DNA of 64,000 bases from contig CM035416.1 in the NCBI GenBank assembly GCA_020310875.1, forward strand, positions 78,083,531 through 78,147,530, read 5' to 3'. The stretch is from Ceratopteris richardii. Lineage: Eukaryota; Streptophyta; Polypodiopsida; Polypodiales; Pteridaceae. Under the pieces are notes generated by a model that saw nothing but the letters and a program-made list of their open reading frames with translations, was not told the DNA's origin and searched no databases. Positions 1 to 10,870 of the stretch are shown in pieces. Numbering within the stretch: the first letter of the stretch is position 1; each line of letters begins with the position of its first letter. Both the position numbers and the translations under genes were made by a program.

Positions 1-624
1 TCGGTTTGGTTGCAAAATGAAATCCTAATATGTATGCATTTGATGAGGTTGTGTCTCTTCTTTTGCAAGAAGAGCAATCTAGAGTGAATAGGAGTGGTTA
101 GATTGAGGGGACGCAAGCACTTGATATCTCACAAAAGGGGAAAAGCAAGTATGGTTTAGCTTTGGGTTCATCAAAACCAAAGCCTCAAGCTTCCTCTTCC
201 ACTCATTCCTCTAATGATGGTGATTTGCAAAAGAACAAGAGATGTAAGTATTGCCGCAAGGCTGGTCATACTATTGATGAGTGTAAAAAGCTTGCTAAAC
301 CCAATGAAAAGAAGAAGGAATCTGGCATGTCTATTGCTGAAAATTCAGCAAATGTAAAGAACGATGAAGCTAACATGGCTCAAGATTTTTGGGCATGTGT
401 TGTTACATGTCATTATGATGCTTCTTTGCATTCTAAATGTATGGTTGTGAGTGAGGCTGATTCGGATTGGTTCTTTGATAGTGGTGCTTCAAAACACATA
501 ACATCATGCAAAAGATTTTTTGCCTCTTTGAAAGATGCACCCAAAGGAGGACATGTGGTGTGTGCAAACAATGTCTCTTATCCTATCATTGGAGTACGAG
601 AAATTGAGCTTACGGCTACAAATG
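1..624 (+). pseudogene. Copia family A gag/protease fragment (copy 1 of chimera)
   Basis: This is the C-terminal part of a copia gag followed by the start of its protease. The zinc knuckle CKYCRKAGHTIDEC lies near 244-285 and the protease motif FDSGASKHIT near 474-503. The stretch is nearly identical to 10134-10757 inside the complete A element, so it is a second copy of the same segment. In-frame stops are present at the left edge (TGA near 18 and TAG near 100), so it is not translatable as one frame. The window begins inside it and its LTR is not visible. It is joined at about 624 to family B gag, leaving out the rest of A protease and all of A integrase. Identity as copia gag is sure; function is unlikely. 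Confidence 0.9.
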
Positions 625-737
625 GATAAGTTGGATGGTACCAACTACCCATTATGGGCTTATATGATGTATTCCGTATGTTGCCTGTTGAGGATAAGTT
701 GGATGGTACCAACTACCCATTATGGGCTTATATGATG
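625..737 (+). repeat. 68-bp-period direct repeat at B gag start (copy 1)
   Basis: A 45-bp block at 625-669 recurs exactly at 693-737 with 23 bp between. It encodes the conserved copia gag start KLDGTNYPLWAYMM twice. The first block abuts the family A sequence, so the duplication sits right at the A/B junction. The same arrangement occurs at 10758-10870, so it predates the duplication of the chimera. Confidence 0.9.
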
Positions 738-3700
738 CGACATGTATTGGTTGCAAAAGGATTGTGGAACATTGTGCAGGGTGTTGAAAGACGTCCTGTT
801 ACACCTCTGACTACAGGTACTGCAAATAGAGGTGTTGGAGCTGATGAAGATGATGTCGAAGATGATATTCCGTAGATTCCTATTCGTGCTGCTGTTTCTG
901 CTGCACCTACTGCAGAGCAGATTCGTTGGGATGGCATAGATGCCCAGGCACATGCATTGATAGCTTTGTCTGTCAAACGTGCCATTATTCCTCACATTCG
1001 CTCTTGTAGAACAACTAAGGATGCTTGGGATACACTTACCACATTGTACCAAGCTAGGAATGAGCCTCGTGTTGCTTACCTCCGAAAACAGTTGGAGAGT
1101 GAGCACATGAATGAAGGTGATTCTATGGAAAGTTTCCTAACGAAGATCAAAGACTTGAAGGAACAGTTGATTTCTCCTCATGAGGTTATACCAGATAGCT
1201 CACTTGTGCAGACCGTTCTGAATGGTCTTCCTGATTCATATCAGAGTTTTGCTTCTACTCTTCAGTTGATGATGAAAGGCAATCCAAATGCCTTGTCATT
1301 TGAGGAGTTAGTCTCAGTTCTGTTGCAGGAAGATTAGTCCACGCAAAACAGGTCCATTATGCGAGTTGCAGATCAAGCTTTCCTGGCTAGTCAGAAGGGC
1401 AAAGGAAAATGGAGCTCTTCAACTAGTAAGCAAAAATATGCTAATTCTGCATATTCGAAGAAGGAAGATAAAGATGAGAAGAAATCAGAAAAGCAAAAAT
1501 TGTTTTGTAAGTACTGTAAAGGGAATGATCATATCATAAAGAACTGTCCAAAACTGGCTGCTAAAGAGGCAAAGAAGAAAGAGGCTGGAATGGTTGTTGC
1601 AGAGGCCTCTACACCAAAAACAGAGTCTGCAAATCTTGTGCAGGAAGAAGAATGGGCGTTTACTACTATCTGTAGTTTTGACCCATCTTCTCATGAGGAG
1701 TGCATGTCTGTAGTAGACTCAGATGTTTGGTATTTTGACGGTGGGGCGACCAAACATATTACCTCGTAGCGCAGTTTCTTCTCTTCACTCGAGCCTTCCC
1801 CTATAGGGAATACTGTTACATGCGCCAACAACTCCTCTTATCCTGTTATGGGAGTTGGTAAGATCATTTTGACTACTGCTGATGGTAGTTCTTTCACTTT
1901 GTCAGATGCTTTATTTGTGCCACGGATCAAAAAGAACCTGTTATCAGTTTCTGCATTAGCCAAGATTGGCTTGGTTGTGAAATTTGTTGATGACAAGTGT
2001 ACAGTTCATGATCTAGCAAATGGCGATGTGATTATTGCTTCTGGCATTTTATGTCCTGGGTTGTATAAGCTCATAGACTATGAAAGATCTCAAAATGATT
2101 TGGCATGTGCAGTAAATGATTCTTAGGCTATATCAGATGCAAAGCTTTGGCATGCATGCTTTGGTCATCTGAATTTATGCTAGTTTGCTACGCCTACAGA
2201 AATCTGAAATGGTGTCCTCTTTGCCCAAACTTGAGGCACTTGGAAAACATGTTTGTGAAGGCTGTATTTTGGGCAAAATGCAGCGTTCATCCTTTCCAAA
2301 AGATGGTTCAGTTCGGGCTACTCAAAAATTGCAGCTTGTACATAGTGATGTCTGTGGTCCTATGCAGACAGCTTCTTTTGGAAATTATCTTTACTTCATG
2401 ACTTTCATTGATGATTTTTCTAGGCATGCATGGGTATATCCATTGAAGGCAAAGTCCGAAGTGTTCATGTGCTTCAAACAGTTTTTGGTTTTGGCTGAAA
2501 ATCTGTTAGCATGTAAAATGGGCACCCTCCGTTCTGATCGAGGGGGGGAATATATGTCTTCTGATTTTAATGCATTTCTGGCTGAGCGTGGGATAAAACA
2601 CCAATGTACAGTGTCGTATACTCCTCAATAGAATGGAGTTGCTGAACGAAAGAACAATTCACTCATGGAGATGGAGAGGTGCATGGTCAACAGTCAGGCT
2701 TTACCGCATAGTTTCTGGCTTGAGGTTGTCATGTGTGCAGCATATGTACTGAACAGGTGTCCCACTAAAGCGCTACAGTCTAAAACTCCATATGAGTCAT
2801 GGCATGACCGCAAGCCATCTGTTGCTCATCGGCATGTTTTTGGTTGTTTGGCATATGCACTAGTGCCTGAACAACATTGCAGAAAATTGGATGATAAGGC
2901 AGTAAAATGTATTTTTGTTGGGTACAGTTCTGAAAGTAAAGGCTATCGTCTGTATCATCCATAGACTAAACACATTTTGGTTAGCCGTGATGTTGTCTTT
3001 GTGGAAGATGCTATTCAGCCATTGCTTTCATGTACTAAGGAGACATCTGATAGCTCTAAAGACATGTATGATACTTTGATGCCTCTTTTTACAGGTGGAT
3101 AGTCTAGTGTTGGTCCTAATGAGGCAACTTCTCAGCCTTTGCAGGTTTCATATGATGATGCAGATCATTCCATTTCTGATGCAGATTTACATGATGCACT
3201 TGTTGATGAGAGAGCTCATATTGAGCAGGCAAAAACTATGCCAAAATGGCTGGTGCAGACTTTGCGTGACAGCAAATTAGATGCACCTTTGTCTTATCAT
3301 ACTCGTTCAGGCTCTCATAGTGCCTCCTTTGCATCAGATTGCTATGCTATGGCTGTGTCTAGTCTCTGTGATGAGAATGAGCCTGTTTCTTTTGATGAAG
3401 CACAGACTTCAGAAAATTGGATGGCTGCTATGCAATCTGAATATGATGCTATAATGAAGAATGGTACATGGTCTTTATGTGACTTGCCTCCTGGCAAGAA
3501 GGCCATTGGCACTAAGTGGGTATACAAGCTAAAGCGTAAACCTGATGGTACAGTTGACAGGTATAAGGGTAGGCTTGTTGCAAAGGGTTATGCGTAGGAA
3601 AGAGGAATTGATTTTGATGAGACTTTTGCACCTACATGCCGTATGACTACTGTTCGGAGCATTTATGCACTTGCAGACCATCATGGTTGGAATGTACATC

Positions 3701-4911
3701 AGTTGGACATTAAAACAACATTTTTGAATGGTGACTTGCATGAAGAAGTGTATGTTTTTCAGCCCCGTGGCTTTGTGCAGAAAGGGCATGAAAACCAGGT
3801 GTGCAGGTTAAAGAAGGCATTATATGGTTTAAAGCAAGCACCACGTGCTTGGTATGAGAAGATACATGCCTATCTGGTTGCACATGGTTTTGAGAACAGT
3901 CCAACTGAAAGAACCTTATATGTTGAGCGTGCTAATGATGTGCTTCTTATCATTGTTGTCTATGTTGACGACATGCTGCTCACTCGTCCTATTGAGAAGC
4001 ATATTGCTGATTTCAATGCATATTTGCATGCCTCATTTGAGATGTCTGATTTGGGGCATTTGCATCACTATTTGGACATTCAGTTTATGCAAGTTGATGG
4101 TGGAATGGCTTTGTTTCAAACCAAATATATTAACACATTATTGCAGCATTTTGGCCTTGAAGACTGTAAGCCTATTGCCACTCCTATGGAGACAGGTTTA
4201 CGATTGAGTCTTCATGATGCTGGAGATGCATTTGATGTTGTTCTCTATCAGCAGGCTGTTGGATGCTTGATTTACTTATGCATTACTCGGCCGGATATTC
4301 AGTTTGTTGTCTCACAGATGAGTAGGTTTAAGCATTGCCTAGGAGTCACGCATTGGAAGGCGGTTAAGCGCATCTTTCGCTACTTGAGTGGTACTCGACT
4401 ACTTGGGTTGTTTTATCCCAAGGGGGGATCACTACCGCCAGATTTGCATGCTTTTTCTGACTCAGATTGTGCTGGTTGCTATGACACTCATGTGTCCACC
4501 AATGGTTTTTGCTTCATGCTTGGTAGCTCATGTATATCTTGGTTGAGCAAGAAGCAGCCTACTATGGCCACTTCCAGTTGTGAGGCTGAGTATAGGGTAG
4601 CTTTCACAGTGACTGTTGAGTGTGTGTGGCTCAGATGCCTTATGGCTGATTTGGGTGTTGGCCAGTTTTCTACCACCACCATCTTCACTGACAGTTAGAG
4701 CGCATTGGCAGTTGCGAGGAAGCCTGTGTTCCATGCTCGCACTAAGCACATTGAGGTGCATTATCACTATATCAGGGAGAGGTTCTCTGCTGGGGAGATC
4801 AGCTTGGCATATGTGCCCACGCAGGAAGCAGACCTTTTCACGAAGGCTCTGCCTAGGGAGAAGTTTAAAGCTTTTCGCAAAGCTTTGGGCTTACTTCCTT
4901 TTGTGGAGTGA
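693..4911 (+). pseudogene. Copia family B gag-pol, copy B1 (multiple TAG stops)
   Basis: A nearly full-length Ty1/copia polyprotein in the order gag, protease, integrase, reverse transcriptase, RNase H. Visible landmarks are gag KLDGTNYPLWAYMM (about 699), zinc knuckle CKYCKGNDHIIKNC (about 1507-1548), protease FDGGATKHITS (the usual DSG serine is Gly here), integrase Asp/Asp/Glu motifs HSDVCGP, RSDRGGEY and NGVAERKN, RT motif VYVDDMLLT (about 3958-3984), and RNase H with KHIEVHYHY near 4747. Nine in-frame stops occur, all TAG (873, 1335, 1767, 2124, 2629, 2962, 3100, 3595, 4696), while the natural end at 4909 is TGA. One extra T near 2176 shifts the frame in integrase. It cannot yield a full protein without recoding. 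The domains are otherwise colinear with active copia elements. Confidence 0.93.
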
Positions 4912-4972
4912 TTTCCACATAGCTTGGCACTTCCTTATACATGAGTGCCAGCTCCTTGTTCACTACATCACT

Positions 4973-4984
4973 CCAGGGGGGATT
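4973..4984 (+). other. Polypurine tract of B1
   Basis: A G-rich tract lies immediately before the 3' LTR, as expected for the plus-strand primer of reverse transcription. The same tract precedes the B2 LTR at about 14596-14607. Confidence 0.75.
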
Positions 4985-5214
4985 TGTTGATATATTTAGG
5001 TAGTGATGTGTGTGAACACACTAGGACTGCCCGAGCACTTTTTTCCCTCTTTAGGAGGTTTTTTTCCCTCGGCTTGTATATACCCCTATTGCCCTAATGG
5101 GCTACTTATCTTTGTACATTCTCTAGTAATACATTCAGTATTGTGTGTTGTGCTCCAAGCTTCTTCTTATTCCTTGTGTTGTTCGCATGCTTCCGTAGAC
5201 GTTTAACTCCAACA
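4985..5214 (+). mobile_element. Family B 3' LTR (B1)
   Basis: A 230-bp LTR that starts TGTTGATATATTTAGG and ends CTCCAACA, bounded by TG and CA. It matches the LTR of B2 (14608-14838) and of B3 (32627-32856). A TATATAC box lies near 5076. The sequence after CA (GTATA) differs from that after B2 (CTTGT), so the shared segment ends exactly at the LTR edge. Confidence 0.93.
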
Positions 5215-5588
5215 GTATAGTCTATCATTTTTTATGAAATCACTCATGATTGGTATCTTTCTAAGCTAATTAGAGTTTCCCAAAAGGAATTAAACTAATT
5301 TTTGTTGTGCTCAGTGAATTTTTCAAAACATTAAACAGGTGTAGAAACAGGAATAGCAGGTTTCTTGATCTTGGTTTAATTCCTACCTATCTGTTTTGAT
5401 CCATTGATTAGTGGATCATGTTCCAAGAAACATATGTAATTATTTATGATCATTAGCTAGGTAAAGAGGCCCACCACACTCTCCAACAATCATTCTTGGC
5501 AGGTGTGAAGCAGGATCAAGCAACACCACTTCATCTTTGAAGACTATCCACCATCTCCAATAGTGGTATCAGAGCAACAACAGGCAAG
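5215..5588 (+). mobile_element. Partial 5' LTR/leader of copia element C with primer binding site
   Basis: This noncoding stretch leads into the C gag. TGGTATCAGAGC at 5564-5575 matches the initiator-Met tRNA primer binding site typical of plant copia elements, so the LTR of C should end just before it, near 5560. I could not define the left end of this LTR; it seems to be cut by the B1 LTR. Confidence 0.6.
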
Positions 5589-8437
5589 ATGGAAGATGTA
5601 TTTCCATCCTTCATTGACAAATTGGACAGAAACAACTACTCAGCATGGTCACTAAGGATGCAAGCCTACCTTCAAGGGAGAAGTCTATATGGATACATCT
5701 CAGGAGATGAAGAGATGTCAACCTTCAAGAGCAAGCATCAACCTACAAGGGAAGAGCAAGAAAGGTTGACCATATGGTGTGCAAAGGATGCTCTTTCCAG
5801 GTCTTATCTACTAAACTCAATCTTTTATTTCTTGTTTCCTCACATTAGGAAATGTAGGAACTCCCAAGAGACTTGGGAAGTACTCTCATCATATTTCTCA
5901 TCAAATACAAGAGCTAGGAAGAATTAGTTATGGATGGAGTTTACAACTCTAAAAAAGCAACCAAAGCAAGGAGTGGCTGATTATTTAACCAAGATGAAAG
6001 ATGTGGTTGACCAGCTTGCAAGCATTGGAGAGGAGATAGAAGAAGAACATATAGTAAGTTAGATCATTAATGGCATCAAAGCTGATGATAAGTGGGAGTT
6101 CTTCCCCACAATAATGGACCTTTACATGGATATGCAAATACCTGACCTCAACACCTTGATGGGGCAATTCTTCACCCATGAGACAAAGCTTAACAAGAAT
6201 GGTGAGAACTCTAGAGGTAACCAATCTTCTGCCCTCTATACAGATAAGAATAAAAGTAAGGATAAAGGTAAAAGCAAGAAGAATGAAGAAGAGGCTAGTA
6301 CCTCTCAAGCTAATTATGCAGGTAGAGGAAGAGCTGCTACAGAAAGGGGTAGAGGAGGAAAGCAAGGAAGGGGGAGATCCTACAAGAATCCACCTTGCAA
6401 CATTTGTGGTCTTACCAACCACATCACAAAAGAATGCTTCAAGAACACAAGGAATCAAAGGGGAAGAGGCTTCCATGGAGGTATCTATGGACAATCCAGA
6501 GGCAGATACAACAATGGAGGAACCAACTACAATCACAACTACAATCAAGGCTACAATAACAACAATTAACAAGGAGGTTTCATATATAACAACTACACAG
6601 AAGACTAAGAGGAATCTCTACTCATCATGAATATGACATCCAAGAAAGGTAAAGATGATGAACATCATTTCTACATTTATTCAGGCTGTTCCAATCATGT
6701 GGCTGGGAATGTAGCTTTATTATCTGATCTTGAAGAACCCAAAGGGAAGCATGAAGTACACACAGGTAATGACACTAAACACTCAACCAAGCAAATTGGA
6801 AATGTCAAAACATCTAATCGTAATGAAGCATAAGGATGAAGTATTTACATGCTTCTAAAAGTATTTGGCACTATTTGAGAATCAAACATGTAGAAGCATG
6901 AAGAGGATCAGATCTGATGGAGGTGGTGAGTATTTTTCACATGAATTTGATTCATTTTTTACAAGATAGAAGCATATAGATGGAAGTAACCACAAGATAT
7001 ACTCCTGAATTAAATGGAGTAGTAGAGCGAAGGAATAGGTTAATAGTTGAAGCTTCTAGGTCAATGTTGAATGAGAAGAAGCTACCTAATTATCTATGGG
7101 TAGAGGCTGTTTCCACAACCACTTACTTGATTAATACGCTCCCATCCAAATCCCTGGATGGAATGACACCCTATGAGGCATGGAATGGCAGGTGACCCTC
7201 GTTGGACCATTGCAAGATATTTGGGTGCATTGGTTATGCACACATTCCCTCATAGATTAGAGGGAAGCTTGACCCTAAAGCTGAAAAATGTATATTCATT
7301 GTGTATTATCAAAATCAGAAGGGCTACAAGCTATACAATCCCACTAATAAAGCATTTATAGTTAGTAGGGATGTAGTGTTTGATGAAAATAATATATGGT
7401 TGAAGATGATTGTGGGAAACTCAAGTTGCCTTATGATTTGGAAAGTGATTTTCCAACTCACACTCAAGAAGATCAACAATTACCAAAAGATATAAATTCA
7501 GAGGATGAAGAGCAGATTGACTTCAAGGCTTGGAAGTCAAGAGGCAAGACCAAATTCATGCAATTAGAAGACATACCATAGTCCTCTAACCAGGCACTCA
7601 GGAGATCTCAAATGGAAAGCAAAAAGCCCATAAGGTATGGCTATGATACATCATTAGTCACCAAGCACTCTGTGTATATCACCAAAGACTCTATGACAAA
7701 AGAACCTTCTTCATTTGAAGAGGCTAGTAAGAGGAAAGAATGGAGAGAATCCATGAAGGAAGAAGTGGAAGCACTTCAGGAAAACCATACTTGGGACTTG
7801 GTTCCCAAGAGGCCAAGCATGAAGCTAATTGGATCCAGGTGGATAAATAAAATAAAAAAGAACTCAGATGGTTCTATAAACAAATACGAGGCAAGACTAG
7901 TGGCAAAGGGGTTTGTTTGAACCCATGGAGTGGACTAATGAAGAAACTTTTTCACCTGTGGCAAAGATGCCAACAATTAGGGTTTTGGTAAGCATTGCTG
8001 CCTCTAAGAACTGGAATCTATATCAATTAGATGATAAGAATGCATTCTTAAATGGATGGATATCAAAAGAAGTGTATATGGCACAACCACCAAGATTTGA
8101 AGATAAAGATAAATTAGGATTTGTATCCAAGCTAAGGAAGGCACTCTATGGCCTAAAGCAAACTCCTAGAGCTGGGAACTATAGGCTTGTTACTAATTTG
8201 CAGGATCAAAATTTTGTGGCTAGCAAGCCAGAATCTTCTTCATTTATAAAGAAGACCAACTCAAAAGTTATCTACTTATGTGTCTATGTGGATGAACTCA
8301 TCATTATACGGAATGATGCTAATGGCATCAAGGAGATTGAGGCTCAACTAATGGAAGAATTTAAAATCAATGATCTTGGTTTATTAACTTACTTTCTTGG
8401 CTTAGAGTTTGTGTACACAGATTCTGGTATATTTATT
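5589..8437 (+). pseudogene. Copia family C gag-pol, degenerate
   Basis: Gag begins MEDVFPSFIDKLDRNNYSAW at 5589 and carries a zinc knuckle CNICGLTNHITKEC near 6397-6438 in a Gly/Arg-rich region. Protease is represented only by a short piece (YSGCSNHVAG, about 6678). Integrase survives as its C-terminal third from about 6899, with ELNGVVERRNR at about 7007. RT runs from about 7690 to 8437 and contains VYVDELIII, where the catalytic YVDD has become YVDE. Stops at 5925, 6060, 6567 and 7579 plus several frameshifts break the frame; those at 5925, 6060 and 7579 are TAG where family members have Gln. The element is cut off after RT motif YFLGLEF and abuts opposite-strand element D. It is clearly dead. 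Confidence 0.88.
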
Positions 8438-8997
8438 ACTCTGTTTCTGTGATGGAAACAACTATACATTCTTGAAGACAAGATAACACCTCCAGCAAAA
8501 TGAAAAATGTACCTTGATGTAGACTTACAATTGTCTACATAATGAGCATAGTCAGAATCTCTGTAACCAATAATGGATGCTTTCCCTCTACCTAAGCATA
8601 CACACTTATCCTTCGTGCCACTCAGATATCTCAAAATCATCTTGACTACTTCCCAATGTTTTTACTAGGATAAGACATATATCTACTCACAACTCCCACT
8701 ACAAATGCAATGCCTGGTCTTGTAGCTACCATAGCATACATGAGACTACCAACAATAGATTGATAGGAATTTTGGTCACGAATTCCTTTTCCTCATCTAA
8801 TTTGGGGCAATCATGCTTGCTCAGTTTCACATATGTGGGTAAAGGTGTACTCAATGCCTTTCCACCCTGCATATTGAACCTGTGAAGTAATTTGGATATA
8901 TACTCACTTTGAGACAAGTATATGCATCTTTTACTCCTATCATGAGTAATGTGCATGCCAAGTTTATGTTTGGCATCCCCCAAATCCTGTTACACTT
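8437..8997 (-). pseudogene. Copia family D1, RT C-terminus and RNase H (left part)
   Basis: On the minus strand this encodes the end of RT (DAKHKLGMHITHDRSKRCIY, about 8917-8976) and the start of RNase H (MILRYLSGTKDKCVCLG, 8590-8640). Its other half is at 17347-19431; the two are separated by the complete A element, and both ends carry the 5-bp duplication AATCC. The piece stops at about 8437 against element C in tail-to-tail orientation. Frameshifts near 8450 and 8640-8720 show decay. Confidence 0.85.
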
Positions 8998-9279
8998 ATG
9001 TGTTTCTCGAGTAGCTTTTATGTGAACCTTTTCCCTATACATGGGCATTTTTTACTCTAGTGCTGGCTAGAGGTTTTTTCCCCATGTTACCACATACTTG
9101 ATAATCTCATATGTGGTGGTACTTTGTACTTAGGGATATTATTCAGCTCTTACTTCAGTTCAGTTCATCGTCAATAGAGAGAGTTATTCCAGCCATCGTC
9201 TTCTTCGTGTGTCTTGCTACGTTTGTGCTCCTTGTGTGTGCTTCTTGTGTGTCTCTCGCACTTCTACACACACCCATCA
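8998..9279 (+). mobile_element. Family A 5' LTR (A1)
   Basis: A 282-bp LTR from TGTTACACTTATGTG to CCCATCA. It matches the 3' LTR at 17068-17346 apart from a few substitutions and a short indel, which suggests a fairly recent insertion. The same LTR occurs in inverted orientation at 46558-46848 and 50573-50797. Confidence 0.94.
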
Positions 9280-9280
9280 G

Positions 9281-9295
9281 TGGTATCAGAACAGG
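9281..9295 (+). other. Primer binding site of A1
   Basis: TGGTATCAGAACAGG lies one base after the 5' LTR. It resembles the initiator-Met tRNA complement (TGGTATCAGAGC) used by most plant copia elements. Confidence 0.75.
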
Positions 9296-9556
9296 TTCAG
9301 CTCCTTCTCAAGTTTCAGTTTTTCGCGTCGCGGCACGCATGCACTTTTAACAGTGCAAATCGACTTTGGAGCATAGAAGAGTGAATTTCAGCCGCCAAGG
9401 AACATTCCCACTAGTGCGTTGGAGTCTTACCCCATTTCGAAGCCATTCATGCAGTCAGAATTGCCATCAAAGTGATGATTTGTGAGCTGAAATTTCAGCA
9501 TTCATTTCAGCTTTCATTGAAGTGAAGATTTTGTCACATTCTTGTTCCTTAGTGAA

Positions 9557-10757
9557 ATGGTGGGTAGCAATGACTTGTTTGGCATGATTCAAGATGAAGA
9601 TAAGCTTGATGGGACCAACTATCCAATGTGGTCTTACATGATGAAGCATGTTCTTGTTGCAAAACAACTTTGGAACATAGTGGCAGATGTAGATCGAAGA
9701 CCGACAGGTTCTTCTATTTCACAATCTACTGTCACAGATGGAGCTTCTTCTTCAAGTACAATGGTTTCTCCTTCTCCACCTACACAGGAGAAGCTTAGAT
9801 GGGATGGAAAAGATGCTCAAGCTCATGCTTTGATTGCGCTTTCAATGAAGCATCATATAGTTCCACACATTCGGTCATGTTCTACATCAAGACACGCATG
9901 GGACACTCTTGCTTCTTTGTATGCCGTGCGCAATGAAGCACGTGTTGCATACTTGAGGAAGCAACTTGAGGATGTATGTATGGCTGAAAATGAGTCGATG
10001 GATGTGTATGTGACACACATCAAGGACTTGAAAGAGCAATTGGCAAACATAGATGAGATTATTCCGGATGCATCACTCATTTCTACATTGTTGAAAGGAT
10101 TACCAGAATCTTTTCAAAGCTTTGCTACTACACTCGGTTTGGTTGCAAAATGAAATCCTAATATGTATGCATTTGATGAGGTTGTGTCTCTTCTTTTGCA
10201 AGAAGAGCAATCTAGAGTGAATAGGAGTGGTTAGATTGAGGGGACGCAAGCACTTGATATCTCACAAAAGGGGAAAAGCAAGTATGGTTTAGCTTTGGGT
10301 TCATCAAAACCAAAGCCTCAAGCTTCCTCTTCCACTCATTCCTCTAATGATGGTGATTTGCAAAAGAACAAGAGATGTAAGTATTGCCGCAAGGCTGGTC
10401 ATACTATTGATGAGTGTAAAAAGCTTGCTAAACCCAATGAAAAGAAGAAGGAATCTGGCATGCCTATTGCTGAAAATTCAGCAAATGTAAAGAACGATGA
10501 AGCTAACATGGCTCAAGATTTTTGGGCATGTGTTGTTACATGTCATTATGATGCTTCTTTGCATTCTAAATGTATGGTTGTGAGTGAGGCTGATTCGGAT
10601 TGGTTCTTTGATAGTGGTGCTTCAAAACACATAACATCATGCAAAAGATTTTTTGCCTCTTTGAAAGATGCACCCAAAGGAGGACATGTGGTGTGTGCAA
10701 ACAATGTCTCTTATCCTATCATTGGAGTACGAGAAATTGAGCTTACGGCTACAAATG
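9557..10757 (+). pseudogene. Family A gag and protease N-terminus (A1)
   Basis: The ATG at 9557 gives MVGSNDLFGMIQDEDKLDGT, a typical copia gag start; an upstream in-frame ATG (9542) is less likely because the conserved family start is at 9557. The zinc knuckle CKYCRKAGHTIDEC lies near 10377-10418 and the protease motif FDSGASKHIT near 10607-10636. Stops interrupt at 10151 (TGA; the A2 copy has GGG) and 10232 (TAG; the A2 copy has TTG). At 10757 the frame passes into B gag with about 3 bp of shared sequence (GGA) at the join. From 10134 onward it duplicates 1-624. Confidence 0.9.
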
Positions 10758-10870
10758 GATAAGTTGGATGGTACCAACTACCCATTATGGGCTTATATGA
10801 TGTATTCCGTATGTTGCCTGTTGAGGATAAGTTGGATGGTACCAACTACCCATTATGGGCTTATATGATG
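10758..10870 (+). repeat. 68-bp-period direct repeat at B gag start (copy 2)
   Basis: The same 45-bp block occurs at 10758-10802 and 10826-10870, as in copy 1 at 625-737. Confidence 0.9.

Noticed and set aside
720..1106. Minus-strand frame of 128 codons opposite B gag (repeated at 10853-11239)
   Set aside because: Mirror frame of a real gag; identical in both copies simply because the DNA is duplicated.
693..4911. TAG as a reassigned glutamine codon or readthrough system in family B
   Set aside because: Other copies have CAG at the same sites, frameshifts and deletions coexist, and host genes here end normally; decay is the simpler reading.
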